Positions 8,046 through 16,368 of a stretch of DNA of 64,000 nucleotides are shown in pieces. Positions within the stretch are counted from its first letter, which is position 1; each line of letters opens with the position of its first letter. The DNA lies in the NCBI RefSeq assembly GCF_001426085.1, contig NZ_LMRR01000001.1, positions 435,539 to 499,538 on the forward strand, written 5' to 3'. The position numbers were made by a program, and so were the translations under genes. The stretch comes from Rhodococcus sp. Leaf278. GTDB taxonomy: Bacteria; Actinomycetota; Actinomycetes; Mycobacteriales; Mycobacteriaceae. The notes beneath the pieces were generated by a model. It was not told where the DNA came from and ran no database searches. It saw nothing but the letters and a program-made list of their open reading frames with translations.

Positions 8046-8065
8046 TGTGTTGTCATGTCAACAGC
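8046..8065. promoter_or_regulatory. MarR operator copy 2
   Basis: TGTGTTGTCATGTCAACAGC, 18 of 20 bases identical to the first copy, lies 20 bp before the marR start codon. It would overlap the marR promoter and allow autoregulation. Confidence 0.75.
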
Positions 8066-8085
8066 AGGGTGGATAAGCTGGCGCA

Positions 8086-8526
8086 ATGACGCTGTTGAAC
8101 GAATCCGAGATGGCGCTGTGGCACGTATGGAAGCGGGCGCAGGACACCGTGTGGACTCGTGTCACGGCGGCGATTGCGGACGAAACTGGTTTGTCGGACC
8201 AGGACTTCGCGGTTCTGACCCGAGTGCACGAGCTAGGGCAGGGGGTGCTGCGGCAGAGCGCCTTGGCGGCGATGCTCGAGTGGCATCGCAGTCGGCTGTC
8301 GCATCATCTGACCCGAATGGCCGACCGCGGACTCATCACTCGGCGTCCGGTCGACGGGGGAGTGGAGGTAGTTCTCACTGCGGCAGGACGCGATGCCGTC
8401 GTACGCGCTCGGCCCGTTCACGCCGACGCGGTCCGACGGCATCTGCTCGACGCGATCCCGGCCTCCGAGCGAACGGAATTCGAGCGCATCCTCGTCGGTC
8501 TCACGCTGTCAGCAGGCGACCGCTGA
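8086..8526 (+). CDS. MarR-family transcriptional regulator
   Basis: Winged-helix regulator of 146 residues. The recognition region reads RQSALAAMLEWHRSRLSHHLTRMADRGLITRRPV, the usual MarR helix-turn-helix and wing. ATG at 8086 follows the operator pair directly. Divergent from an SDR gene and probably a repressor of both genes that releases on binding a small aromatic or other ligand. Nothing in the sequence names the ligand. Cytosolic dimer expected. Confidence 0.9.
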   Translation: MTLLNESEMALWHVWKRAQDTVWTRVTAAIADETGLSDQDFAVLTRVHELGQGVLRQSALAAMLEWHRSRLSHHLTRMADRGLITRRPVDGGVEVVLTAAGRDAVVRARPVHADAVRRHLLDAIPASERTEFERILVGLTLSAGDR

Positions 8527-8603
8527 CCATCGTTGTCAGGCCGCACGCTTGTGTTGCGCGACGGTCGACCATTCGACGCGTGGCTTCACCTAGGTTGAGT
8601 GAC

Positions 8604-9035
8604 ATGACCGAATACGACCTGCAACGCTTCGTGGACGCCCAGGACCCCGTCTGGAATGCAGTGACGAAGGAGCTGAAGGCAGGACGTAAGCAGACGCACT
8701 GGATGTGGTTCGTGTTCCCGCAGCTGGCGGGGCTGGGCCGCAGTGCAACTGCCCAGCACTTCGGTATCGCCGATCTGACCGAGGCGGAACTGTACTTGTC
8801 TCACGAGGTGCTGGGGCCACGCCTGAACAAGGCAGCTCGGCTGACCGTTGCTATCGAGGGCCGGACGGTCGACGAGATTTTCGGCTATCCGGACAATCTG
8901 AAACTGCACTCGTCCATGACGCTGTTCGCCGAAGCTGCCAAGGGCACGTCCATTTTCGACGAAGTGTTGCGCAAGTATTTCGACGGTGAATCCGATGGCA
9001 GAACACTCGACTTGCTCGACGAGCGATACCGCTAG
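8604..9035 (+). CDS. DUF1810 family protein
   Basis: Protein of 143 residues that matches the DUF1810 pattern: LQRFVDAQDPVW at the start, then KQTHWMWFVFPQLAGLGRS, and later LHSSMTLFAEAA. The family is widespread, small and soluble, with no established function. The ATG at 8604 is where homology begins; a longer in-frame reading through the marR region is a shadow. Ends 9 bp before the lumazine synthase gene, so the two may be co-transcribed. Confidence 0.85.
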   Translation: MTEYDLQRFVDAQDPVWNAVTKELKAGRKQTHWMWFVFPQLAGLGRSATAQHFGIADLTEAELYLSHEVLGPRLNKAARLTVAIEGRTVDEIFGYPDNLKLHSSMTLFAEAAKGTSIFDEVLRKYFDGESDGRTLDLLDERYR

Positions 9036-9044
9036 CATCGCACC

Positions 9045-9497
9045 ATGACGACTCCACTCGCCGGATCCATTGCCTTCGTTCACGCCAGCTGGCACCTGGA
9101 CATCGTCGACCGCGCGCGAGTGGGATTCGCCGCCGAGCTCGAGCAGCTCGGTCACGATGCCACGGTCGACGTTTTCGAGGTGCCCGGTGCGTTCGAGATT
9201 CCGCTGCACGCGCAGCGGCTCGCCAGAACTGGGAAGTACTCGGCGATTGTCGCCGCCGCACTGGTTGTCGACGGCGGAATCTATCGACACGACTTCGTCG
9301 AGACCGCAGTCATCGACGGTCTCATGCGGGTGCAGCTCGATACCGACGTCCCGGTGTTCTCGGTGGTGCTCACTCCCCACCATTTCCACGAGCACGCCGA
9401 CCACAACGCCTTCTTCACGGCGCACCTCGAAACAAAGGGCGCGGAGGCGGCGAGAGCTGTCGTCAAGACCCTGGCGTCGCTGGGAACCATCGGCTGA
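9045..9497 (+). CDS. ribH: Type II lumazine synthase (6,7-dimethyl-8-ribityllumazine synthase)
   Basis: Lumazine synthase of 150 residues, predicted to condense 5-amino-6-ribitylaminouracil with dihydroxybutanone phosphate, the penultimate step of riboflavin synthesis. FEVPGAFEIPL is the substrate-binding motif. The catalytic region reads LTPHHFHEHADHNAFF instead of the LTTE...A of icosahedral type I enzymes, so it belongs with the RibH2 (decameric) group described in Brucella and rhizobia. No other rib gene is in the window, so it is an orphan, perhaps a second copy or a flavin-binding protein. Confidence 0.88.
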   Translation: MTTPLAGSIAFVHASWHLDIVDRARVGFAAELEQLGHDATVDVFEVPGAFEIPLHAQRLARTGKYSAIVAAALVVDGGIYRHDFVETAVIDGLMRVQLDTDVPVFSVVLTPHHFHEHADHNAFFTAHLETKGAEAARAVVKTLASLGTIG

Positions 9498-9512
9498 CAC
9501 TTCGCTGGGAAA

Positions 9513-9938
9513 GTGGCGGATTCTGTGCGCGACTCCGACGCCGACTCCACTTCTCGGCTCAACGCTGTACTCGCGGAGCTCCAACGGCGAGAGCCGATCT
9601 TCCACCGCCGCGAGTACGGCATTACACGCGAAGACTTCGAGCGCCTCACTGATTCAGGCTTCTCCGAGATCGGAGCCTCGGGTCGGCTCTACAGTCGGGA
9701 TTACGTCTGGTCGGTCCTCGAGGATCGGTACTCGTCCGACCCCAACGCTCGGCTCGACGCCGATTGGGAGACCAGTGGGTTCGAGCTCCGTGAAATTGCC
9801 CCGGCCACCTATCTGCTGACCTACACGCTGCTGCTCGACGGCAGGCATACCCGCAGAACGACGCTGTGGCAGTTACGGGACGGCGACTGGAAAATCCTCC
9901 ACCACCAAGGAACTGTGATCGCAGACCGTGAATCCTGA
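9513..9938 (+). CDS. SnoaL/DUF4440-like protein
   Basis: Protein of 141 residues with a start region rich in charged residues, then an alpha+beta half ending TTLWQLRDGDWKILHHQGTV. That last motif is typical of the DUF4440/NTF2-like cone fold. Start GTG at 9513. The gene follows the lumazine synthase by 15 bp and may be part of that transcript. Function unknown; NTF2-like folds often bind small hydrophobic ligands. Confidence 0.7.
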   Translation: MADSVRDSDADSTSRLNAVLAELQRREPIFHRREYGITREDFERLTDSGFSEIGASGRLYSRDYVWSVLEDRYSSDPNARLDADWETSGFELREIAPATYLLTYTLLLDGRHTRRTTLWQLRDGDWKILHHQGTVIADRES

Positions 9939-10032
9939 GGTGTGACGGATGGGCCGACCAATACCACGGACTGCCGACAGGTTTGCTTTTCTGAATCCTT
10001 ATGCAGGGCAATAGTTTTCGATTCCACTATCA

Positions 10033-10061
10033 TTGTGTGTCGAACGCACGTTCGATACACT
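10033..10061 (+). promoter_or_regulatory. Promoter of the DUF222-HNH gene
   Basis: A -35-like TTGTGT at 10033-10038 and a -10 TACACT at 10056-10061, spaced by 17 bp. The -10 ends six nucleotides before the ATG at 10068, so the transcript should be leaderless. The LexA box fills most of the spacer. Confidence 0.6.
10040..10055. promoter_or_regulatory. LexA (SOS) box
   Basis: TCGAACGCACGTTCGA is an exact TCGAAC-N4-GTTCGA palindrome, the mycobacterial SOS box. It lies between the -35 and -10 of the DUF222-HNH gene, so bound LexA would exclude RNA polymerase. Confidence 0.85.
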
Positions 10062-10067
10062 TGGTCC

Positions 10068-11483
10068 ATGACAACGGAGATCTGGCAACTGAGTGAGGCA
10101 GAACTCCTCGCCGACGCTGCTGATGTCTCCCACCAAATCCAGTTGATGGAAGCCCACCGCATCGCCCTCGTCGCCGAAATCGACACCCGCGTCAGCCGCG
10201 AGAAACTCGGCTTCCCCGGACCCGCCGGCTGGCTCACCTCCACCACCCTTCTCAGCCCCGGTAAAGCCACCAAGATCGTCGCCCTCGCCCGCGGACTGAA
10301 GAACTTCCCCGACATCGCCGACGCCGTCAACACCGGCAGCATCTCCATCGACCACGCCGCCCTGATCCTCGCCTTCGCCGAAACACCACCGAAGAACCTC
10401 CCGCAAGAAGGCCAGGACCTCGCCCGAGCAGCATTGCTGACCGCCGCCACCGGACCCGACGCCCGCACCGGACCACTACGCGCAGCGATCACAAAACTCC
10501 ACGACACCTACGGCGACAAGAAACCACCCGACGACACCGACCGCAACGAACTCTTCGCCTCCACCACCCTCAACGGGCGTCTCGTGGCGAAGATGGATTT
10601 CGACGCCATCACCGGAGAAAAATTCCTCACCGCGCTCTCGCCGTTGACCGAACCCCGCCCCGCTGCCGACGGCACCCAAGACGAACGCAGCCCCGCCCGG
10701 CGGCGAGCCGACGCGTTCGGACACATCCTCGACCGCTACCTCGCCTCCAGCAACCGCCCCACCGAGGGCGGGGAGAAACCGCACGTCAACCTCCACATCA
10801 CCCTCCGCGACCTCACCAACCTGCGCAGCACCATGAACGCCGACACCCACACCGACTCTGACTCTGACTCTGACTCTGACTCTGACACAACGAACTACGA
10901 GAACGGCAGCACCGCAACCGAATCCGAGTGCAGTGGTGGTGGCGACGGCAGCAGCAGCGATGATTGCGCCAGCGGCGACGGGTGCGACAGTGCTACCGGC
11001 CCATCAGCGAATCGTGGCGCGTACAGGGATCTGTTCGGCGACGGCACCACCGTCGGATGGCTGCCCTGGATGGGACCACTCTCCCGCGAGACGTCCCGCC
11101 AACTGGCCTGCGACTGCATCCTAACCGCCATTGTCATGGACGAGAACGGCTCCCCGATCAACCTCGCCCGCACCGCCCGCACCGTCAACGCGAAACAAAA
11201 ACGCGCCCTCACAGCCCGCGATCACGGCTGCGCCTTCCCCGGCTGCGGCAAACCCGCCGCCTGGACAGAGGGACACCATATCTGGCACTGGACCGACGGC
11301 GGCCCCACCGACATGAACAACCTCGTCCTACTGTGCGGATTTCATCACCGACTCATCCACCACAGTGACTGGGAGGTGTTCATCGGTACCGACAACCATC
11401 CCTGGTTCATACCCCCGGCGACCGTCGACCCGTACCGACAACCCCGACAATCCCACGCTCGAGCCGGCCCCCACATCGCGTGA
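10068..11483 (+). CDS. DUF222 / HNH endonuclease-domain protein (13E12 type)
   Basis: Protein of 471 residues with an N-terminal DUF222 region (about 1-240) and a C-terminal HNH domain: CAFPGC at about 386-391, GHHIWHW, and LLCGFHHRLIH. This is the architecture of the mycobacterial 13E12 repeat family. A Ser-Asp repeat near residues 263-272 comes from five copies of GACTCT. An SOS box precedes the gene. In M. tuberculosis some 13E12 genes are LexA-controlled. A DNA-damage-linked nuclease is a fair inference, but activity is unproven for the family. The leaderless ATG was chosen by the promoter spacing. Confidence 0.88.
   Translation: MTTEIWQLSEAELLADAADVSHQIQLMEAHRIALVAEIDTRVSREKLGFPGPAGWLTSTTLLSPGKATKIVALARGLKNFPDIADAVNTGSISIDHAALILAFAETPPKNLPQEGQDLARAALLTAATGPDARTGPLRAAITKLHDTYGDKKPPDDTDRNELFASTTLNGRLVAKMDFDAITGEKFLTALSPLTEPRPAADGTQDERSPARRRADAFGHILDRYLASSNRPTEGGEKPHVNLHITLRDLTNLRSTMNADTHTDSDSDSDSDSDTTNYENGSTATESECSGGGDGSSSDDCASGDGCDSATGPSANRGAYRDLFGDGTTVGWLPWMGPLSRETSRQLACDCILTAIVMDENGSPINLARTARTVNAKQKRALTARDHGCAFPGCGKPAAWTEGHHIWHWTDGGPTDMNNLVLLCGFHHRLIHHSDWEVFIGTDNHPWFIPPATVDPYRQPRQSHARAGPHIA
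10854..10883 (+). repeat. GACTCT hexamer tandem repeat
   Basis: Five perfect copies of GACTCT within the DUF222-HNH gene, encoding (Asp-Ser)5. Unit loss or gain would keep the frame and only change linker length between the two domains. Confidence 0.9.
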
Positions 11484-11500
11484 GACCACATAAAACAATT

Positions 11501-11532
11501 CAGCCCCGCACCGAGAACACGGTGCGGGGCTG
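11501..11532. terminator. Bidirectional hairpin terminator
   Basis: Perfect 13-bp stem (CAGCCCCGCACCG with its complement) and a 6-nt loop between the convergent DUF222-HNH and dapD genes. No clear T-tract follows on either side. Position and stability support a shared terminator. Confidence 0.75.
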
Positions 11533-11570
11533 GAAGAGGCTAGCGGTCAACCGATTTCGAGACCTAGCTC

Positions 11571-12524
11571 TCAGTCGTTGGCGTGCAACGCCGCATTCAG
11601 CTCGACGCCGGTGCCCTTCCACGGCACCACCTCGACCGCACCCGACAGCGAGTTGCGACGGAACAGCAGGTTGGACTTCCCGGTCAGCGTCGCCGCCTTC
11701 ACCACAGTTCCATCCGGTCCGCTGACCTTCGTTCCCGCGGTGATGTAGAGACCCGCCTCGACGACGCAATCGTCCCCGAGAGAGATGCCGAGTCCGGAGT
11801 TGGCACCGAGGAGGCAGCTCTTCCCGACGGAGATGACGTTCTTGCCACCGCCGGAGAGTGTGCCCATGATCGACGCGCCGCCGCCGACGTCGGAACCGTC
11901 GCCCACCACGACGCCTGCCGAAATCCGTCCCTCGACCATCGAGTTACCGAGCGTGCCTGCGTTGAAGTTGACGAAGCCCTCGTGCATGACCGTCGTTCCG
12001 CTGGCCAAATGGGCACCGAGGCGCACACGATCGGCGTCGGCGATGCGAACTCCGGTGGGAACGACGTAGTCGACCAGACGCGGGAACTTGTCGACGCCGT
12101 ACACGGTCACGTGGCCGCGTGCGCGAAGCTTCGCGCGCACCGTCTCGAAGCCGTCGACCGCCGCGGGGCCGAAGTTGGTCCATACGACATTGGCGAGCAG
12201 GCCGAACACGCCGTCCAGGTTCTGCCCGTGCGGCTGAATCAGCCGGTGCGAGAGCAGATGCAGTCGCAGATACGCATCGTGCGCGTCGATCGGGGCGTCG
12301 TCGAGGGAGGCGATGCTGGTGCGAACCGCAACGACCTCGACGCCGCGCGCGTCGTCCGGTCCGACGAGCGATGCGAACTCCTCGGGGATGTCGGATCCCT
12401 CGAGCCGAGTGGTGCCGGTCTCGAAGCCCGACCCGAGCTCGGGGCTCGGAAACCAGGTGTCCAGAACGACACCCGACGTCGTGATGTTGGCAATACCTAC
12501 TGCTGATGCTCCCTGTGCGCTCAC
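11571..12524 (-). CDS. dapD: Tetrahydrodipicolinate N-succinyltransferase
   Basis: Actinobacterial DapD of 317 residues, which succinylates tetrahydrodipicolinate in the lysine/DAP pathway. The left-handed beta-helix hexapeptide region is seen from about residue 165 to 270 ([55 protein letters not shown]). The N-terminus, with [11 protein letters not shown], matches the M. tuberculosis enzyme closely. Starts at GTG 12524. Transcribed away from dapE, which lies about 1.3 kb away on the other strand. Functional trimer in the cytosol. Confidence 0.95.
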   Translation of the reverse strand: MSAQGASAVGIANITTSGVVLDTWFPSPELGSGFETGTTRLEGSDIPEEFASLVGPDDARGVEVVAVRTSIASLDDAPIDAHDAYLRLHLLSHRLIQPHGQNLDGVFGLLANVVWTNFGPAAVDGFETVRAKLRARGHVTVYGVDKFPRLVDYVVPTGVRIADADRVRLGAHLASGTTVMHEGFVNFNAGTLGNSMVEGRISAGVVVGDGSDVGGGASIMGTLSGGGKNVISVGKSCLLGANSGLGISLGDDCVVEAGLYITAGTKVSGPDGTVVKAATLTGKSNLLFRRNSLSGAVEVVPWKGTGVELNAALHAND

Positions 12525-12705
12525 GGCAGGAAGAATACGCGGTGGGTCTGGCGCGCGGGTTCACCCGTCGTCGCGGGTACGCGGACTGTTTCCGGATTCC
12601 GATCCTGATGCGGCGTCGGTTCGTTACCGATTCGACTGTCGAGTGTGATCGCATCGGGATACCGATGATCTGGAAGGCGGCGGGGGAGCTGACAGAGTTT
12701 CACCG

Positions 12706-12849
12706 GTGATCACCCGTACCGGCTCGCGCAGCCGTGGAGCCGCCGCGGTGATGGTCGACGGTGTTTCCTTCACTGGATTGGTGACGACGCTGGCCACCAC
12801 GATCATCCTCGGAGTCGCCCTCGGTTTGGTTGTCGCAGGCGCGTGGTAG
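12706..12849 (+). CDS. Small single-pass membrane protein (hypothetical)
   Basis: A 47-codon reading frame from GTG at 12706. The first 15 residues are basic and Ser/Arg/Gly-rich; the C-terminal half (about residues 26-47) is one hydrophobic helix, TLATTIILGVALGLVVAGAW, ending at the stop. A GGGGGAG stretch lies about 20 nt upstream, which is far for a ribosome site; an in-frame GTG at 12748 is an alternative start. Lies 46 bp before a secreted beta-propeller gene on the same strand. I do not recognise a family. Confidence 0.5.
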   Translation: MITRTGSRSRGAAAVMVDGVSFTGLVTTLATTIILGVALGLVVAGAW

Positions 12850-12895
12850 ACATGCCCATCGGCTGACAGGGGGTCGCCGAGTCTGGGGGGACGTC

Positions 12896-13840
12896 ATGGG
12901 TTCGATCAAGTCCACACGTACACGTTCGGCAGTGACGGTGATCGCTGCTGCGCTGATCGCCGCGAGCAGTGCCATCGTCGGTTCGGGCACCGCTGCCGCC
13001 GATCCCAACTGCGCCGGAGCCGGCGGTTCGTCGGCCGTCGTCGCGCGGATCCCCGGTGCAGCTCTGGAAGGCCTGGCCGTCGACCGGTCGGGACGCGCCT
13101 ACGTCACCGACATCGTCTCCGGCCGCGTGTACCGAATAGATGCGCCAGGCCTTCCTGCGTACCCCATCGCGAAGGTGCCGAGCGGCGGCGGCGGAGCTCT
13201 GGCATGGATGCCCGACGGCACCCTGCTGGTCGGCTATGGCGCCGACCCTCGCGTCTTCGTGGGAGACGTCGTCAAGGCCGCGGGAATTGTGCGGCTCGAC
13301 GTGAACACGCTTGCCGTCACTCCCTTCGCGAAGGGTCTCAGTGCTGCCAACGGACTTGCCGTGGCCGGGGACGGAACCGTGTACGCCACCAACGACTTCG
13401 GCGCGCTCATCGGTCGAATCAGTCCCAATGGTGCCGTCGACCCGGCTTGGGCGCGCTTTCCGAGCGCGAACGGCGCAGTCCTCGATGCGGCAGATCAGTA
13501 CCTCTATGTCTCGCGAACCTTCAGCAACCCGGGAGTCAGCCGGATTCCGATCGCCAACCCGTCGGCACCGGAAAGCCTGCTCGACCTATCGGGACTGGGT
13601 TCCTTCGGAGCCCCGGACGGTCTGACACTCGATGCCGCCGGACGCCCCGTGGTACCGCTGAATGCCGGCGGATCGGTCGTCCGCATCGATGCGCCGGGGG
13701 CCACGTGCGTCATCGGCACCGGTACCCGGTTGACGAGTGTTGTCGTCTACGGGCGTTCCGAACAGGGTTTTTCGAGCGGCCGATTGTTCGGCGCAGGCTT
13801 CGACGGCGTGGTCCGCGAGATTCCGGGACCCAAAGCCTAG
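12896..13840 (+). CDS. Secreted SMP-30/gluconolactonase-like beta-propeller protein
   Basis: Exported protein of 314 residues. Residues 1-35 form a Sec signal peptide (basic start, hydrophobic core, AAA before DPNC). The mature part has repeated propeller-type blades with a [24 protein letters not shown] pattern, [15 protein letters not shown] and [17 protein letters not shown], as in SMP-30/NHL-type propellers. Two cysteines (in DPNCAG and ATCVIG) could form a disulfide. Calcium-dependent lactonase activity is possible, but the metal ligands cannot be assigned. ATG at 12896. dapE follows 10 bp after its stop. Confidence 0.8.
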   Translation: MGSIKSTRTRSAVTVIAAALIAASSAIVGSGTAAADPNCAGAGGSSAVVARIPGAALEGLAVDRSGRAYVTDIVSGRVYRIDAPGLPAYPIAKVPSGGGGALAWMPDGTLLVGYGADPRVFVGDVVKAAGIVRLDVNTLAVTPFAKGLSAANGLAVAGDGTVYATNDFGALIGRISPNGAVDPAWARFPSANGAVLDAADQYLYVSRTFSNPGVSRIPIANPSAPESLLDLSGLGSFGAPDGLTLDAAGRPVVPLNAGGSVVRIDAPGATCVIGTGTRLTSVVVYGRSEQGFSSGRLFGAGFDGVVREIPGPKA

Positions 13841-13850
13841 GGTGGTCGGC

Positions 13851-14936
13851 GTGACGCTCGAACTGCATGCCGACCCGATAGATCTGACCGCTGCCCTGGT
13901 GGATATCCCCAGTGTCAGTGAGGACGAATCGCGCATCGCCGACGAGGTGGAGCAGGCGCTCCGCGAGCAGACCACGGGCTTCGAGATCATTCGGAGTGGC
14001 AACGCCGTTCTGGCCAGAACCAACCGTGGGCTGGGATCGCGGGTGATGCTGGCCGGCCATCTCGACACGGTTCCCATTGCCGACAATGTCCCCTCGCGGC
14101 GCGAGCACGACAGTGCCGAGGGGGACATTCTGCACGGGTGCGGAACCGTCGACATGAAGTCGGGTGACGCGGTGTTCCTGCATCTCGCGGCCACGATCGA
14201 CAACCCCGCGCACGATCTGACGCTCGTCTTCTACGACTGCGAAGAGATCGCGGCCTCACGAAACGGTCTCGGCCGCATCGAGCGCGAACTGCCGGAATGG
14301 CTGAACGCCGACGTTGCGATCCTGGGCGAACCGTCCGGCGGTTTCATCGAGGCCGGGTGTCAAGGGACGCTGCGGGTTCGACTGACGGCGTCGGGAACGC
14401 GGGCGCACAGTGCCCGTTCCTGGTTGGGAGACAACGCAATTCACAAGTTCGGTGCCGTACTCAACCGGCTCGCTGCCTATCGAGCCCGCACCGTCGATAT
14501 CGACGGCTGTGTGTATCGCGAAGGGCTGCAAGCAGTTCGGATCTCCGGCGGGGTTGCGGGAAACGTCGTTCCCGACGCCGCCGAACTCGACGTGAATTTT
14601 AGGTTCGCACCGGACCGCAGTGTCGACGAGGCCGTCGGGCACGTCCGTGAGGTCATCGACGGGCTCGATCTCGGGTTCGAGGTCACCGACTCGTCGCCGG
14701 GTGCCCTCCCCGGCCTGAATCGGCCCGCGGCTGCTGCGCTGATCGAGGCCGCAGGCGGGCAGTTCCGGGCGAAATACGGCTGGACCGACGTGTCCAGATT
14801 CTCGGCGCTCGGCATCCCGGCGGTCAACTACGGTCCGGGCGATCCCAACCTTGCCCACAAGCGGGACGAACGCGTCCCCGTCGAGCAGATCACCCACGTC
14901 ACACAGGTTCTCCGGGGCTACCTCTCTGCCGGATAG
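13851..14936 (+). CDS. dapE: Succinyl-diaminopimelate desuccinylase
   Basis: M20-family zinc peptidase of 361 residues that removes succinate from N-succinyl-LL-DAP, one step before DAP epimerisation. Metal-binding motifs: AGHLDTVP (His and Asp ligands) near residues 66-73, [13 protein letters not shown], and YDCEEIA with the catalytic Glu pair; a later GEPS and a C-terminal [10 protein letters not shown] supply the remaining ligands. GTG at 13851 chosen because the frame upstream lies inside the propeller gene. The next gene starts 9 bp after its stop. Confidence 0.93.
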   Translation: MTLELHADPIDLTAALVDIPSVSEDESRIADEVEQALREQTTGFEIIRSGNAVLARTNRGLGSRVMLAGHLDTVPIADNVPSRREHDSAEGDILHGCGTVDMKSGDAVFLHLAATIDNPAHDLTLVFYDCEEIAASRNGLGRIERELPEWLNADVAILGEPSGGFIEAGCQGTLRVRLTASGTRAHSARSWLGDNAIHKFGAVLNRLAAYRARTVDIDGCVYREGLQAVRISGGVAGNVVPDAAELDVNFRFAPDRSVDEAVGHVREVIDGLDLGFEVTDSSPGALPGLNRPAAAALIEAAGGQFRAKYGWTDVSRFSALGIPAVNYGPGDPNLAHKRDERVPVEQITHVTQVLRGYLSAG

Positions 14937-14945
14937 CCTGACGAC

Positions 14946-15716
14946 ATGAACAGTGATCAGGGTCCAGGTGGTGTCGAGGAGCACGGCACCGACAAGCCGG
15001 CCAAGCACAAGGGATCCGTTGTACTGCGGCGGGGCCGAAACACCGAGACGTCCACCTCGGATCAGCGCCTGCTCGACGAGCGAGGTCCAGGGAACTGGAT
15101 TCACTCCGATACCTGGCGCGTGCTGCGTATCCAGAGTGAATTCGTGGAGGGATTCGGCGCGCTCGCCGAGGTGCCGAAAGCTGTGACGGTATTCGGCTCG
15201 GCCCGCACCCCCGTCGACCATCCCGAGTACGCCCGAGCCCGGCAGCTCGGAGCCTCTCTCGCCGAGGCGGGCTTCGCCGTCATCACCGGCGGGGGCCCGG
15301 GCGTGATGGAAGGTGCCAACCGCGGTGCGAGCGAGGCCGGCGGCTACTCGATCGGATTGGGCATCGAATTGCCGTTCGAGCAAGGACTCAACGAGTGGGT
15401 CGATCTGGGCATCAACTTTCGATACTTCTTCGTTCGCAAGACCATGTTCGTCAAGTACTCCCAGGCGTTCGTATGCCTGCCCGGTGGCTTCGGTACCCTC
15501 GACGAACTGTTCGAGGCCCTGACCCTGGTGCAGACCGCCAAGGTCACGAAGTTCCCGATCGTGTTGTTGGGCAAGGACTTCTGGTCGGGATTGCTCGATT
15601 GGATCAAGACGACACTCGTGAAAGAAGGCAAGGTGTCCGAGAAGGACCTCGACCTCATCCACTGCACCGACAGCGTCGACGAAGCCGTGCGCATCGTCCG
15701 CGAGGCCCAACAGTGA
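14946..15716 (+). CDS. LOG-family (TIGR00730) Rossmann protein
   Basis: Protein of 256 residues. A charged N-terminal tail (about 1-50) precedes a Rossmann-fold core with VTVFGSART, GGGPGVMEGANRGA and the family signature PGGFGTLDELFE. LOG proteins hydrolyse cytokinin nucleotide monophosphates or related nucleotides; in many bacteria the true substrate is unknown. A second LOG gene overlaps its stop by 4 bp (GTGA), so the two are translationally coupled. The conserved placement next to dapE in mycobacteria suggests a housekeeping nucleotide role. Confidence 0.9.
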   Translation: MNSDQGPGGVEEHGTDKPAKHKGSVVLRRGRNTETSTSDQRLLDERGPGNWIHSDTWRVLRIQSEFVEGFGALAEVPKAVTVFGSARTPVDHPEYARARQLGASLAEAGFAVITGGGPGVMEGANRGASEAGGYSIGLGIELPFEQGLNEWVDLGINFRYFFVRKTMFVKYSQAFVCLPGGFGTLDELFEALTLVQTAKVTKFPIVLLGKDFWSGLLDWIKTTLVKEGKVSEKDLDLIHCTDSVDEAVRIVREAQQ

Positions 15717-16276
15717 GCGAGGGTGCATCGACCTCACGCACGCTCAGCGTCTGCGTCTATTGCGCGTCGGGTCCCGTCGACCCCTCGTTCATCGAACTCG
15801 CTCGCGACGTCGGTACCGAGATCGGCCGACGTGGCTGGCAACTCGTCTCGGGCGGCGGCAACGTCTCGATGATGGGCGCGGTGGCCGCGGCGACGCGAGC
15901 GGCAGGCGGGAACACCGTCGGCGTCATCCCGAAGGCGCTCGTGCACCGCGAGGTAGCCGACGTCGACGCAGACGAGCTGATCGTCACCGACACGATGCGC
16001 GAGCGCAAGAAGATCATGGAGGATCGCGCCGACGCGTTCATCACGTTGCCCGGCGGTATCGGAACACTCGAGGAACTGTTCGAGACGTGGACTGCGGGCT
16101 ACTTGGGCATGCACAGCAAGCCGATGGTGATGCTCGATCCGTTCGGACATTTCGACGGGATGATGCAGTGGATCGACGGTCTGCGGGAAACCGGATTCGT
16201 GCAACAGCGAGCCCTCGACGCGCTGGTCAGGACAACGACGGTCGATTCGGCGCTGGATGCGTGCGCAACGTTGTGA
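15713..16276 (+). CDS. LOG-family nucleosidase (cytokinin-activating type)
   Basis: Classic short LOG protein of 187 residues. It begins with VCVYCASG, then VSGGGNVSMMGAVA, MRERKKIM and PGGIGTLEELFETWT, the motifs for phosphoribohydrolase activity on N6-modified adenosine monophosphates. In M. tuberculosis the orthologue Rv1205 makes cytokinins. Start GTG at 15713 overlaps the stop of the preceding LOG gene. Catalytic Arg and Glu are in MRERK and PGGxGTxxE. A separate transcript begins with fadD6, 92 bp downstream. Confidence 0.92.
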   Translation: MSEGASTSRTLSVCVYCASGPVDPSFIELARDVGTEIGRRGWQLVSGGGNVSMMGAVAAATRAAGGNTVGVIPKALVHREVADVDADELIVTDTMRERKKIMEDRADAFITLPGGIGTLEELFETWTAGYLGMHSKPMVMLDPFGHFDGMMQWIDGLRETGFVQQRALDALVRTTTVDSALDACATL

Positions 16277-16329
16277 CAGGTCACGAACCTCGGCCACGGA
16301 GTGAGCTGCTCAAAGTTGTTACTCTCAAG

Positions 16330-16335
16330 TAGGGT
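16330..16335 (+). promoter_or_regulatory. Possible -10 for fadD6
   Basis: TAGGGT fits TANNNT and lies 34 bp before the fadD6 ATG. There is no convincing -35. A GAAGGGG ribosome-binding sequence sits just before the start. Confidence 0.35.
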
Positions 16336-16368
16336 AAGAAATCTCACACTGTCTTCGAAGGGGAGTTC

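Noticed and set aside
12506..12709. 67-codon frame between dapD and the small membrane protein
   Set aside because: No ribosome site, Arg/Cys-rich shadow composition and overlap with the dapD start.
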